From Vitreoscilla stercoraria DSM 513 (GTDB taxonomy: Bacteria; Pseudomonadota; Gammaproteobacteria; Burkholderiales; Neisseriaceae), in contig NZ_KB908029.1 of NCBI RefSeq assembly GCF_000382305.1, positions 1 through 64,000 of the forward strand: DNA of 64,000 bases, in the 5' to 3' direction. Below the pieces are notes generated by a model. It was not told where the DNA came from. It ran no database searches and saw only the letters and a program-made list of their open reading frames with translations. Position numbers and translations under genes: made by a program. Positions 16,799 through 25,278 of this stretch are shown here, in pieces. Positions within the stretch are counted from its first letter, which is position 1; each line of letters starts with the position of its first letter.

Positions 16799-17742
16799 CC
16801 AATAATCCCTTCCACGTTTTGCCCTTGTATGTGTTGCTCTAATGTTTGCACATATGCTAGCAATTGCTCGATATACGCTTGTTGCTGTTCCATGTAAATT
16901 TGCTGCTGCGCCACCAAAGCTTCTTGTTGATGCAATTTTTGCATCGCATCACTTACAACAGGCTCATCTTTTTTATGCACCACCACCACATCACTGATGT
17001 CCACACCATGCATGTTTTTGATGTTTGGCAACACATGGAACGTTTGACCGACCACCACTCGCTTACCCAAAACATTGTGAGCGGCAGATTTTTTACGAAT
17101 AATGCACATTGAATTATTGAAAGTGATGGAATGTATCACACTCAAATCCACTTGATCTATGCCTTGCGCAGCTGCAAAGGCTTGGAATAAGTCCGCACGA
17201 GAAGCACTGACATCCCAATGTTCATAATTGACCACGTCAGCCAGCAATTTTAAAAATTGCATGGCCGAGCTTTCACGATTGACGCCACCTTCCCAATTTT
17301 GCCAATAACTACAACACAAATCTTCAGCAATATAAATACCGTCCTCTTTTAGCAAAGGAAACAAGCGCACAAATGCAGCAATAATATCAGAGCTGATGTG
17401 TGAACCATCGTCAATGATGATGTCAAACTGTGGGCAAATGGCAGTAATTTGATGGACCGTATCATGATTTTTAACATCACCAATGACCACATCAATATGA
17501 CGACCATTCAACGCAATATTTTGACATTCAGGATTGATGTCACAGCCAACGATGTGTTGAGCATAAGGAAAATAACGCTCCCATATTTCCAAAGAGCCAC
17601 CGTTACACACGCCCACTTCCAACAAAGACACATCTTCACCTTGAAAAGGCTTCAAAACCTCATCGTAAGTGTTCAAATAATGTTGCCATTTATCCGAACC
17701 ATTACCAGTATGTGCTGTATTCACTTGACTAAACAATTTCAT
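16795..17742 (-). CDS. SAM-dependent methyltransferase with C-terminal coiled coil
   Basis: A 315-residue class I methyltransferase-like protein. The SAM-binding motif I is LLEVGVCNGGSL (about 40-51), followed by GCDINPEC, the acidic IIIDDGSHISSD and GIYIAEDL, a pattern shared with macrocin O-methyltransferase-like and glycan-associated enzymes. The last 50 or so residues are rich in Gln, Glu and Leu (HQQEALVAQQQIYMEQQQ) and should form a coiled coil, suggesting oligomerisation or a partner. The substrate cannot be inferred. The gene overlaps the YfiM-like lipoprotein gene by four bases, so the two are translationally coupled. Confidence 0.72.
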   Translation of the reverse strand: MKLFSQVNTAHTGNGSDKWQHYLNTYDEVLKPFQGEDVSLLEVGVCNGGSLEIWERYFPYAQHIVGCDINPECQNIALNGRHIDVVIGDVKNHDTVHQITAICPQFDIIIDDGSHISSDIIAAFVRLFPLLKEDGIYIAEDLCCSYWQNWEGGVNRESSAMQFLKLLADVVNYEHWDVSASRADLFQAFAAAQGIDQVDLSVIHSITFNNSMCIIRKKSAAHNVLGKRVVVGQTFHVLPNIKNMHGVDISDVVVVHKKDEPVVSDAMQKLHQQEALVAQQQIYMEQQQAYIEQLLAYVQTLEQHIQGQNVEGIIG

Positions 17743-17790
17743 ATTGGCTCCTCAATAGTCATATTTATGCTTCTCAAATATGATGACCCA

Positions 17791-20700
17791 CTAATTGCCT
17801 AACAGTTTCAAAATGCCTTTAATTTGTTTGATGCGCTCTTGCACGCTGTCATTGCGCAAATACACTCGCAGCTTATCCGCGCCCAATAATTGGAAATCAC
17901 GGTTGGTTTGAATCAGTTGTATGATTTGCGTTGGATCTATGTGATTGTGTTTGTCTATCATCAAAGTCATCGACTCAGAATGGGCATCCATGCTGCTGAT
18001 ACCCAATGCTTTGGCCATCAAACGCAAACGGTGTGACTCCAATAAAGTTTCTACCGCTTGTGGCAACAAGCCAAAACGATCGACCAACTCCTCATGAATA
18101 TCATTGATTTGATTTTGAGTTTCACATGTTGCCAAACGCTTGTACAACACCAAACGCTCATGAATATCTGGACAATATTCTTCTGGTAGCAAAGCCGGGC
18201 TGTGCAATTTAATTTCTGTCGTCACACCCAAAGGCGCATCCAAATCGGGCACACGCCCTTTTTTCAAATCACGTACCGCTTGCTTGAGCATTTCGGAATA
18301 CAAAGTCAAACCGACCTGTAAAATTTCGCCCGATTGCCCATCACCCAAAATCTCACCCGCCCCTCGAATTTCCAAATCTTGCATCGCCAAAGTAAAACCT
18401 GAACCCAATTCATCGGCTGCGGCAATGGCATCTAAGCGCTTTTCAGCATCTTTGGTGATGTATTCAGGTGTGAGCAAATAAGCATAGGCTTGATGGTGCG
18501 AACGCCCGACACGACCACGCAATTGATGCAATTGCGCCAAGCCAAATTTGTCAGCACGATTGATGATAATGGTGTTGGCGTTCGGAATGTCGATGCCTGT
18601 TTCAATGATGGTCGAACACAGCAACACATTGTAACGATGTTGCATAAAATCACGCATCACTTGTTCCAATTCACGCTCACGCAGTTGACCATGCGCAATC
18701 GCAATTTTGGCTTCAGGCACCAAACTGCTCAAGCGTTCATACGCGTTTTCAATGGTGTCCACTTCATTGTGTAAAAAATACACCTGCCCGCCACGTTTAA
18801 GCTCACGCAAAACCGCTTCGCGAATGGTGCCTTCTGAAAACGGCTTCACAAACGTCTTAACCGCCAAACGCCGACTTGGCGCGGTAGTAATCAATGAAAA
18901 ATCGCGCAAACCTTCCAAAGCCATAGACAAAGTGCGTGGAATAGGCGTTGCCGTCATCGTCAACACATCAACATTGGCACGCAAACGCTTGAGCTGTTCT
19001 TTTTGGCGCACACCAAAACGGTGCTCTTCATCGATAATCACCAAGCCTAAATTGTGAAACTCAATATCAGGCTGCACCAATTTGTGCGTACCAATCACAA
19101 TATCTACTTTACCGTCCTGTAAGCCTGCCAAAGCTTCTTTGGTTTGCTTACTGGAATTAAAACGCGACAATTGCGCCACTTTGACTGGAAAATCAGCAAA
19201 ACGATCGGCAAAATTTTGCGCATGTTGCTCGACAAGCAACGTCGTGGGTGCCAAAACCGCCACTTGTTTGCCACCCATCACCGCTACAAATGCCGCTCGC
19301 AACGCCACCTCAGTTTTACCAAACCCGACATCGCCACAAATCAATCTGTCCATTGGTTTGCCGCTGATTAAATCTTGGATGGTTGCTGCAATCGCTGCTG
19401 CTTGGTCTTCGGTTTCTTCATAACCAAAACCATCGGCAAATTGTTGGTAATCGGCCTCATCCAAAGCAAACGCATGACCTTCTAATGCCGCACGTTGCGC
19501 ATATAAATTCAGCAATTCTGCGGCTGTGTCATGCGCTTTTTCAGCGGCCTTACGTTTGGCTTTGGCCCAAGAGGCATGACCCAACTTATGCAAATGGACA
19601 TTGTCCGCAGCGTGTCCTGCATAACGTGAAATCAAATGCAATTGCGCCACAGGCACATACAATTGGCTACCGCCATCGTATTCCAACAACATCATTTCAT
19701 TGTCACCATCGCCCAAATCCAAATTCACCAAACCCATATAGCGACCAATGCCATGCTCTTCATGCACCACAGGATCACCAAGATTGATTTCGGCCAAATC
19801 ACGTAAACTGCTGTCGGAAGATTGGGCATGTTTGCGGCGGCGATGGCGCTTACCGCCACGTACCACATGTTGGTATAAATCCGCTTCACTGATGACGGCA
19901 ACACCAGCTTGTGGCATTTGAAAACCACGCGAGATAGCAGATACAGTGACATTTAACCGCGCATCCGATGCCAAAAACGCTTGCCACGATGCCACTGTTT
20001 TGACAGCCAATTGTTGCTGCTGCAAAAATGCCAACATGGTTTCACGTCTACCTAAGCTTTCAGCACACAACAAAATTTTGCCATCAAAAGCGGCCTGAAA
20101 GTCTTGTAAAGCTTGCAAAGGCTGTTCTTTTTGGCGATTCACAGCCACATTGGGCAATTCTTGTTCAAGCGCTTGAGGCTGAATATGGATATGTGGCAAT
20201 GCCTTAAGCTTGGCGCCAAACTCATCTTCGCTTAAAAATAAGCTTTGCGGTGACAATGGTGGGTAGCTGGCATCGGCTTGCGCCATATTAAAACGCGATT
20301 TGACATCCAGCCAAAAACCATGCGTTTGGGCATGGACATCATTCAAAGACAGCACCACACTGTTAGCAGGTAAATAATCAAACACAGTGGCCAATGGCGT
20401 TTCAAAAAACAAGGGTAGGTAATATTCAACGCCACCGCCAAACTGACCTTTGCTCACGGCTTGATACACATACGCTCGTGTTGGATCACCTTCTATTTCT
20501 TCTCGAAAGCGGTGGCGAAAAATAGTCTGTGCCGCTTCATCCGTTGGAAACTCATGCGCAGGCAATAGGCGGATTTCGGTCACATCATCTAATGTACGCT
20601 GCGTATCCGCATCAAACGTCTTGATGCTGTCAATTTCATCACCGAACAAATCAATGCGATACGGCCACTCTGAACCCATAGGAAAAACGTCTAACAATCC

Positions 20701-21237
20701 ACCACGCAAAGCAAATTCGCCCGCCGCCACCACATTAGAAACATGCTGATAACCAGCATTGACCAATTGCGCTCGAAACATGTCCGCATTTAAGGTTTCA
20801 CCACTTTTCAACCAAAACGTGCGGCCTTGAATAAAAGACAATGGTGACAAGCGCTGCATCGCAGTAGCCACAGGCATCAAAACACAGTCGAGTTGCTCAT
20901 GGCTCAATTGCCACAACGCCGACAAACGCTCAGATACCAAATCTTGATGTGGCGAGAAACGTTCATACGCCAACGTTTCCCAATCAGGCAAAAAAGCTGT
21001 TCGCCATTTGGGACAAAAAAATGCCAAAGCTTCTTGCAAACGCAAGGCTTGGTCGGCATCTTCGGTTAAAAAAACCACTGTATTTTTCTGCAACGATGTT
21101 TGCGCCAAATACCATGGCAAACTTCCTAAAGAAACTTGAGTCAAAACGCTTTTCTGACCGGATTGGGGAATGGTCAATACTGTCACTGCATCATCCTTGT
21201 TGATTATTCTGAAAGGCTTTGGTGCTGATATTGGCAT
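17791..21237 (-). CDS. mfd: Transcription-repair coupling factor Mfd
   Basis: A 1148-residue ATP-dependent translocase that removes stalled RNA polymerase at DNA lesions and recruits UvrA. The N-terminal UvrB-like module (about 1-340) is followed by the RNA polymerase-interacting domain (about 480-550; LGDPVVHEEHGIGRYMGL). The RecG-like helicase motor has Walker A CGDVGFGKTEVA, the DEEH box IIDEEHRFGVRQKEQ, MTATPIPRTL and the motif VI region LHQLRGRVGRSHHQAYAY. The C-terminal TRCF domain (about 1000-1110) ends the protein. Length matches E. coli Mfd (1148). The gene is monocistronic. Confidence 0.97.
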   Translation of the reverse strand: MPISAPKPFRIINKDDAVTVLTIPQSGQKSVLTQVSLGSLPWYLAQTSLQKNTVVFLTEDADQALRLQEALAFFCPKWRTAFLPDWETLAYERFSPHQDLVSERLSALWQLSHEQLDCVLMPVATAMQRLSPLSFIQGRTFWLKSGETLNADMFRAQLVNAGYQHVSNVVAAGEFALRGGLLDVFPMGSEWPYRIDLFGDEIDSIKTFDADTQRTLDDVTEIRLLPAHEFPTDEAAQTIFRHRFREEIEGDPTRAYVYQAVSKGQFGGGVEYYLPLFFETPLATVFDYLPANSVVLSLNDVHAQTHGFWLDVKSRFNMAQADASYPPLSPQSLFLSEDEFGAKLKALPHIHIQPQALEQELPNVAVNRQKEQPLQALQDFQAAFDGKILLCAESLGRRETMLAFLQQQQLAVKTVASWQAFLASDARLNVTVSAISRGFQMPQAGVAVISEADLYQHVVRGGKRHRRRKHAQSSDSSLRDLAEINLGDPVVHEEHGIGRYMGLVNLDLGDGDNEMMLLEYDGGSQLYVPVAQLHLISRYAGHAADNVHLHKLGHASWAKAKRKAAEKAHDTAAELLNLYAQRAALEGHAFALDEADYQQFADGFGYEETEDQAAAIAATIQDLISGKPMDRLICGDVGFGKTEVALRAAFVAVMGGKQVAVLAPTTLLVEQHAQNFADRFADFPVKVAQLSRFNSSKQTKEALAGLQDGKVDIVIGTHKLVQPDIEFHNLGLVIIDEEHRFGVRQKEQLKRLRANVDVLTMTATPIPRTLSMALEGLRDFSLITTAPSRRLAVKTFVKPFSEGTIREAVLRELKRGGQVYFLHNEVDTIENAYERLSSLVPEAKIAIAHGQLRERELEQVMRDFMQHRYNVLLCSTIIETGIDIPNANTIIINRADKFGLAQLHQLRGRVGRSHHQAYAYLLTPEYITKDAEKRLDAIAAADELGSGFTLAMQDLEIRGAGEILGDGQSGEILQVGLTLYSEMLKQAVRDLKKGRVPDLDAPLGVTTEIKLHSPALLPEEYCPDIHERLVLYKRLATCETQNQINDIHEELVDRFGLLPQAVETLLESHRLRLMAKALGISSMDAHSESMTLMIDKHNHIDPTQIIQLIQTNRDFQLLGADKLRVYLRNDSVQERIKQIKGILKLLGN

Positions 21238-21531
21238 AAAATATGGGTCATCAGAAAAATTTCAAATTAGATGTATTTACACACTCATTTGTATTATTTA
21301 CCTGTTATATCTCGCCATACCATACCTTTATTCTAAAGTTTGTATTAAAATAACCGACTTCGAAAATGAAAACTTCTCTCTTTACACCCACATTTGCACG
21401 CTAAACATCTAACATATTCCTTCTAAAATGGCTTTCCCATGGCAACACAGGCCCTTCTACAAGAAATCAATTAAATAAATGCAAAGAAAAGAGCTTTCCT
21501 CACTCATCTAATGATTACTTTGGAAAAATAA

Positions 21532-22086
21532 ATGAGCTTCAATATTACAACAACTGACGATGCAGATTTAGCAGAATTTTTAAGCCACAACGGTTTTAGC
21601 CAAATCGATGCTGACTGTTTGCAAACTTTATTCCCATTGGTTAGCCCTGCATTACCTGCAATGACCGAAGCGTTCTATGAACGCATTTTAAATTCAGATG
21701 CCATGCGCCCTTTTGTAGAAGGCAAAGTCGATTCTTTAAAACAAACTCACTTGCGCTGGATGGGCATGTTGTTCAGTGGTCCATTTGATGATCAATTTGT
21801 CAAAATTCACGAACACATTGGCGAGGTACACTTAAAGCAAAAAATTCCACCTTTATTTGTGGCAGCAAGTATGGCTTTTTTGCGTGCAGAAATGCCAAAA
21901 TTGTTAACCCCTGACTTATTGGCCAAAACCTCTTACCAATACGCAGATTGCACTGCATCATTATTGCGTTTGATTGACTTGTGCCAATTTTTGGTAGATC
22001 GCACCTACTACCGTTCTTTAATGGATTTGCTAGGCATTTCACCAAAATTATTCTTGCGTCTGATGACCACATCTAAGACCCAATAA
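21532..22086 (+). CDS. Single-domain protoglobin-like haem sensor globin
   Basis: A 184-residue globin of the protoglobin/globin-coupled-sensor class without any attached signalling domain. Landmarks are FYERIL (helix B), the segment LRWMGMLFSG and EHIGEVHLKQKIPPLFVAASM, in which His100 is the likely proximal haem ligand and the following Pro-Pro is typical of the class. There is no transmembrane segment. It is expressed alone, with a terminator shared with metW. Oxygen, NO or CO sensing or scavenging is plausible but not shown by sequence. No cyclase or kinase partner lies next to it. Confidence 0.82.
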   Translation: MSFNITTTDDADLAEFLSHNGFSQIDADCLQTLFPLVSPALPAMTEAFYERILNSDAMRPFVEGKVDSLKQTHLRWMGMLFSGPFDDQFVKIHEHIGEVHLKQKIPPLFVAASMAFLRAEMPKLLTPDLLAKTSYQYADCTASLLRLIDLCQFLVDRTYYRSLMDLLGISPKLFLRLMTTSKTQ

Positions 22087-22130
22087 AAAAACCATAAAAC
22101 CACCTAATACGGTGGTTTTATGGTTTTTTT
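22085..22130. terminator. Bidirectional intrinsic terminator between protoglobin gene and metW
   Basis: A 14-bp stem, ACCATAAAACCACC against GGTGGTTTTATGGT with a six-base loop, flanked by A6 on the left and a T-run on the right, serves both converging genes. Confidence 0.93.
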
Positions 22131-22144
22131 GAAACTATTTGCTG

Positions 22145-22729
22145 CTAACCCACACGGTAAAAAGCCAAACTGCCTAACAAATTGGGCATAAATTCAATAC
22201 GCTGACCGCCTGTCATCACAGCACGCTCTAATACCGACAAGCCTGTTTTGGCACACAGCGCATCAAAATCCGCCAATGTACACCAATGAATATTAGGCGT
22301 GTTATACCATTCATACGGCATAGATTCAGACACAGGCATGCGTCCTTGTGCAATTTGCACACGGTTGCGCCAATAACCAAAATTGGGAAACGTCACAATC
22401 GCTTGGCGGGCAACACGCTTCATTTCATACAAAATATGCTCGGTATTTTTCATCGCCTGAATCGTTTGTGACAATACCACCACGTCAAAACTGTGGTCGG
22501 TAAAAGCACTGCGCAGACCTTGTTCCAAATCGACTTGGATCACGTTCACGCCCTTATTCATCGCCGCAATCACGCTGTCCGTATCCAATTCAACACCATA
22601 ACCTTGACAACCTTTGTCTTGTACCAAAGCCGCCAATAATTGCCCATCACCACAACCCAAATCCAATACTTTGGAGCCAGGTACAATCCAGTCATATACC
22701 AAACGCAAATCCTCACGCAATTGCTGCAT
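22145..22729 (-). CDS. metW: Methionine biosynthesis protein MetW
   Basis: A 194-residue methyltransferase-fold protein that works with MetX in the activation of homoserine in many proteobacteria. It shows the SAM motif LDLGCGDGQLLAAL (near residue 23) and the family segments VVLSQTIQAM and FPNFGYWRNRVQ, and ends with GQRIEFMPNLLGSLAFYR. It overlaps the metX stop by one base (TGATG), so translation is coupled. MetW's exact biochemical role is not settled; it appears to be needed for, or to modulate, MetX acyltransferase activity. Confidence 0.95.
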   Translation of the reverse strand: MQQLREDLRLVYDWIVPGSKVLDLGCGDGQLLAALVQDKGCQGYGVELDTDSVIAAMNKGVNVIQVDLEQGLRSAFTDHSFDVVVLSQTIQAMKNTEHILYEMKRVARQAIVTFPNFGYWRNRVQIAQGRMPVSESMPYEWYNTPNIHWCTLADFDALCAKTGLSVLERAVMTGGQRIEFMPNLLGSLAFYRVG

Positions 22730-23868
22730 CAGGCCACCTCTTTCGCTACTTTATCCAAATAAGCATACATACCACGCATATACGCCTCATCTTCCATCAA
22801 AAACGCATCATGACCATGATGAGACTGTACTTCCAAATATTGCACCGATTTTTCTGCCGCAATCAAAGCCCGCACAATCTCATGCGAACGCTCAGGGCTA
22901 AAACGCCAATCAGTACTAAAAGATGCCACAAAACATTGGGCTTGAATGCGTTGGAAAGCGTCCTGTAAACAATCTTGGTAATCACTGGCAGGATCGAAAT
23001 AATCCAAAGCCTTGGTCATCAACAAATACGTATTGGCATCGAAGATTTCAGCGAATTTATCCCCTTGATAGCGCAAATAAGATTCCACTTCAAAATTGAC
23101 ATCGTAATTGAATTGATAATCACCATGACGCAATTGTCGACCAAACTTATGACCTAAGCCATCCTCAGATAAATATGTGATGTGACCCATCATGCGCGCA
23201 ATGCGCAAGCCTCGACGTGGCAAAGTCTCATATTCAGAGTAATGTCCTGCATGAAAATCAGGATCGGTCAAAATCGCTTGGCGTGCCACATCGTTAAATG
23301 CGATGTTTTGCGTTGACAATTTTGGTGCAGAAGCAATGATGATGGCGTGGCGCACACGCTCAGGCAAATCAATCGCCCATTGCATGGTTTGCATGCCGCC
23401 CAAACTGCCGCCGACTATCGCTGCCCATTGCTCAATACCAAAATAATCCGCCAAACGCGCTTGCGAATGAACCCAATCTTTGACCGTCACCATGGGGAAA
23501 TCCGCCCCATAAGGTTTACCAGTGACAGGATTGATGCTCAACGGTCCGCTGCTGCCATGGCAACCACCCAAATTGTTCAAGCCCACCACAAAAAAACGCT
23601 CGGTATCAATCGGCTTACCCGGACCGACCATATTGTCCCACCAACCACTGTGTTTGTCGTTTTCATGGTGCTTGCCAGCGACATGATGATGTCCCGACAA
23701 AGCATGGCAAATCAATATGGCATTGCTTTTTGCCGCATTCAGTTGCCCATATGTTTCTACCATCAACTCAAAGCGCGGCAACACTTGCCCATTTTGCAAA
23801 GGCAATGCCTCTTCAAACGCAATCAATTGCGGCTTTACCAAACCTACACTACCTGATTTTTTATTCAT
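22729..23868 (-). CDS. metX: Homoserine O-acyltransferase MetX
   Basis: An alpha/beta-hydrolase-fold enzyme that acylates homoserine (acetyl- or succinyl-CoA) at the first committed step of methionine synthesis. ATG 23868 gives 379 residues (MNKKSGSVGLVKPQL), the family's normal length; the frame is open to 24009, but the extra 47 residues are not MetX-like. The catalytic serine is in VGGSLGGMQ, the aspartate in FSTDWRFSPE and the histidine in SHHGHDAFL. The oxyanion-region CHALSGHHH is also present. MetX paired with MetW in proteobacteria is often succinyl-specific, so acyl-CoA use is left open. A DUS copy at 22956-22969 is read as LQDA. Confidence 0.94.
   Translation of the reverse strand: MNKKSGSVGLVKPQLIAFEEALPLQNGQVLPRFELMVETYGQLNAAKSNAILICHALSGHHHVAGKHHENDKHSGWWDNMVGPGKPIDTERFFVVGLNNLGGCHGSSGPLSINPVTGKPYGADFPMVTVKDWVHSQARLADYFGIEQWAAIVGGSLGGMQTMQWAIDLPERVRHAIIIASAPKLSTQNIAFNDVARQAILTDPDFHAGHYSEYETLPRRGLRIARMMGHITYLSEDGLGHKFGRQLRHGDYQFNYDVNFEVESYLRYQGDKFAEIFDANTYLLMTKALDYFDPASDYQDCLQDAFQRIQAQCFVASFSTDWRFSPERSHEIVRALIAAEKSVQYLEVQSHHGHDAFLMEDEAYMRGMYAYLDKVAKEVA
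22956..22969 (+). repeat. DUS-like word inside metX
   Basis: AAGCGTCCTGTAAA, exact, embedded in metX and read on the coding strand as Leu-Gln-Asp-Ala. Confidence 0.8.
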
Positions 23869-24137
23869 CGTTTCAACACACCAAAAGCCATGTCGCAAAA
23901 TGCCCATTATAGCGATTTTATTCCCATTGGGCAGATGCCAACAGTTCCAATTGGCACAAAAATCCTTCTTAATGCGGTTTAAAGCTGCCGCTATTGCCAT
24001 GACAGCCATTCAAAGCCCCACCCATTAGCCCTCACTTTCGTTTTGACCCATGCCCCAGCCTGTAAGATAATGAGAGCCTGTCTTGGCACCAAGCTTACAG
24101 CTGGCCATACCATTCTGACTTATCCATTGAGAACACC

Positions 24138-24899
24138 ATGTCCCGTATCAGCGTTTTAATCCTCGCCAAAAATGAAGCTCACAACATCCGTGAATGCATA
24201 GACAGTTGCAGCTTTGCCGATGAAGTCATCATCATTGACGACTCCAGCACCGATGACACCCGCGCCATTGCTGAAAGCTTGGGTGCACGCGTGATTGAAC
24301 GCAATATGAATGGTGATTGGGGCGGTCAACAAACGTTTGCCATCTCACAAGCCTCACACGAATGGATTTTTTTCATTGATGCCGATGAGCGTTGCACACC
24401 ATCATTGTGTACCGAAATTCGCCAAGTGGTACAAAGCGGTGAACAATATGGTTATTGGATCAAGCGCATCAACCATTTCCAACACAAACTGGTGCAATAC
24501 GGTCCGTTAAGCCCAGATTGGGTCTGCCGCTTGATGCCTACTAAAGGCAGTTATGTCGAAGGTTTTGTCCATCCTAAAATTGTGCACCAACACACAGACA
24601 AAAAATTGAGCCAAACCATGTTGCATTACACCTATGAAACGTGGGAGCAATATTTGCGTAAAATGAACCAATATTCGACTTTGGCTGCCGAGAAAAATTA
24701 CCAAGAAGGCAAACGTTGCAACGTATTGCTCGATGTGGTGTTGCGCCCTGCTTTTGCTTTTTTCAAAATGTATGTGTTGAAAAAAGGCTTTTTAGACGGT
24801 GCTATCGGCTATATGTTGTCTAAAAATTATGCCAATTACACCATGAACAAATACGTCAAACTCAAATATTTGCAAGACCAAGCTAGCCAAAACCGTTAA
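24138..24899 (+). CDS. lgtF: Glycosyltransferase family 2, LgtF/WaaE-like
   Basis: A 253-residue GT2 enzyme similar to the beta-1,4-glucosyltransferases WaaE and LgtF that add glucose to heptose I of the lipopolysaccharide core. Visible motifs are LILAKNEAHNIRECIDS, the nucleotide-binding IIDDSSTDDT, FFIDADERC (DxD), and the C-terminal LRPAFAFFKMYVLKKGFLDG that anchors these enzymes to the membrane. Length agrees with LgtF (about 250). It starts 269 bases upstream of the divergent metX start and ends in an inverted DUS terminator. The LgtF symbol is given by similarity; acceptor specificity is not shown. Confidence 0.82.
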   Translation: MSRISVLILAKNEAHNIRECIDSCSFADEVIIIDDSSTDDTRAIAESLGARVIERNMNGDWGGQQTFAISQASHEWIFFIDADERCTPSLCTEIRQVVQSGEQYGYWIKRINHFQHKLVQYGPLSPDWVCRLMPTKGSYVEGFVHPKIVHQHTDKKLSQTMLHYTYETWEQYLRKMNQYSTLAAEKNYQEGKRCNVLLDVVLRPAFAFFKMYVLKKGFLDGAIGYMLSKNYANYTMNKYVKLKYLQDQASQNR

Positions 24900-24943
24900 T
24901 CTGGCTAATCTATATAAGTATCATTCAAGCACAACATTTGTCC

Positions 24944-24975
24944 AAGCGTCCTGTAAGTTTACAGGACGCTTTTTA
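24944..24975 (+). terminator. Inverted DUS terminator after the LOS glycosyltransferase
   Basis: AAGCGTCCTGTAA (24944-24956) and its reverse complement (24959-24971) with a two-base spacer, followed by a T-run. Confidence 0.85.
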
Positions 24976-25278
24976 ATGCCTCTTATCCACGCTTAGAATC
25001 ATTGTATTAATAAATAGGATTTAATGATTAGAAAATATCCATATTGTGATATTTATACAAATAAACCACCCAATTTAATTGTACATTAGCAAGTATCCAT
25101 CTTTGTTATTTTTATACAATTTGTCTAAAAATAACAATTTGTCTAAAAAGTTCCGTCAAATAATGAAATAATTCACATTATCTTGGACAAATTCTTGCCA
25201 AATTTCGTCCAAACGCCTAATATACAGCCTCGAAACAACATCATAACAATTCCAGCCAACCCAAACCGGATGCACCGA
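24976..25278. other. leuC upstream region with direct repeats
   Basis: An A+T-rich stretch of about 300 bases. ACAATTTGTCTAAAAA is repeated exactly at 25116-25131 and 25134-25149, and TTGGAC (25183-25188) is mirrored by GTCCAA (25207-25212). These may be regulator sites or part of a leader for the leu genes. I could not recognise a leucine-rich leader peptide. Confidence 0.45.

Noticed and set aside
23869..24137. SAM riboswitch ahead of metX
   Set aside because: I see a hairpin (about 24055-24104, partly DUS-like) but none of the conserved SAM riboswitch elements.
25183..25278. N-terminal extension of LeuC
   Set aside because: Starts at TTG, has no LeuC likeness and lies in the repeat-containing upstream region.
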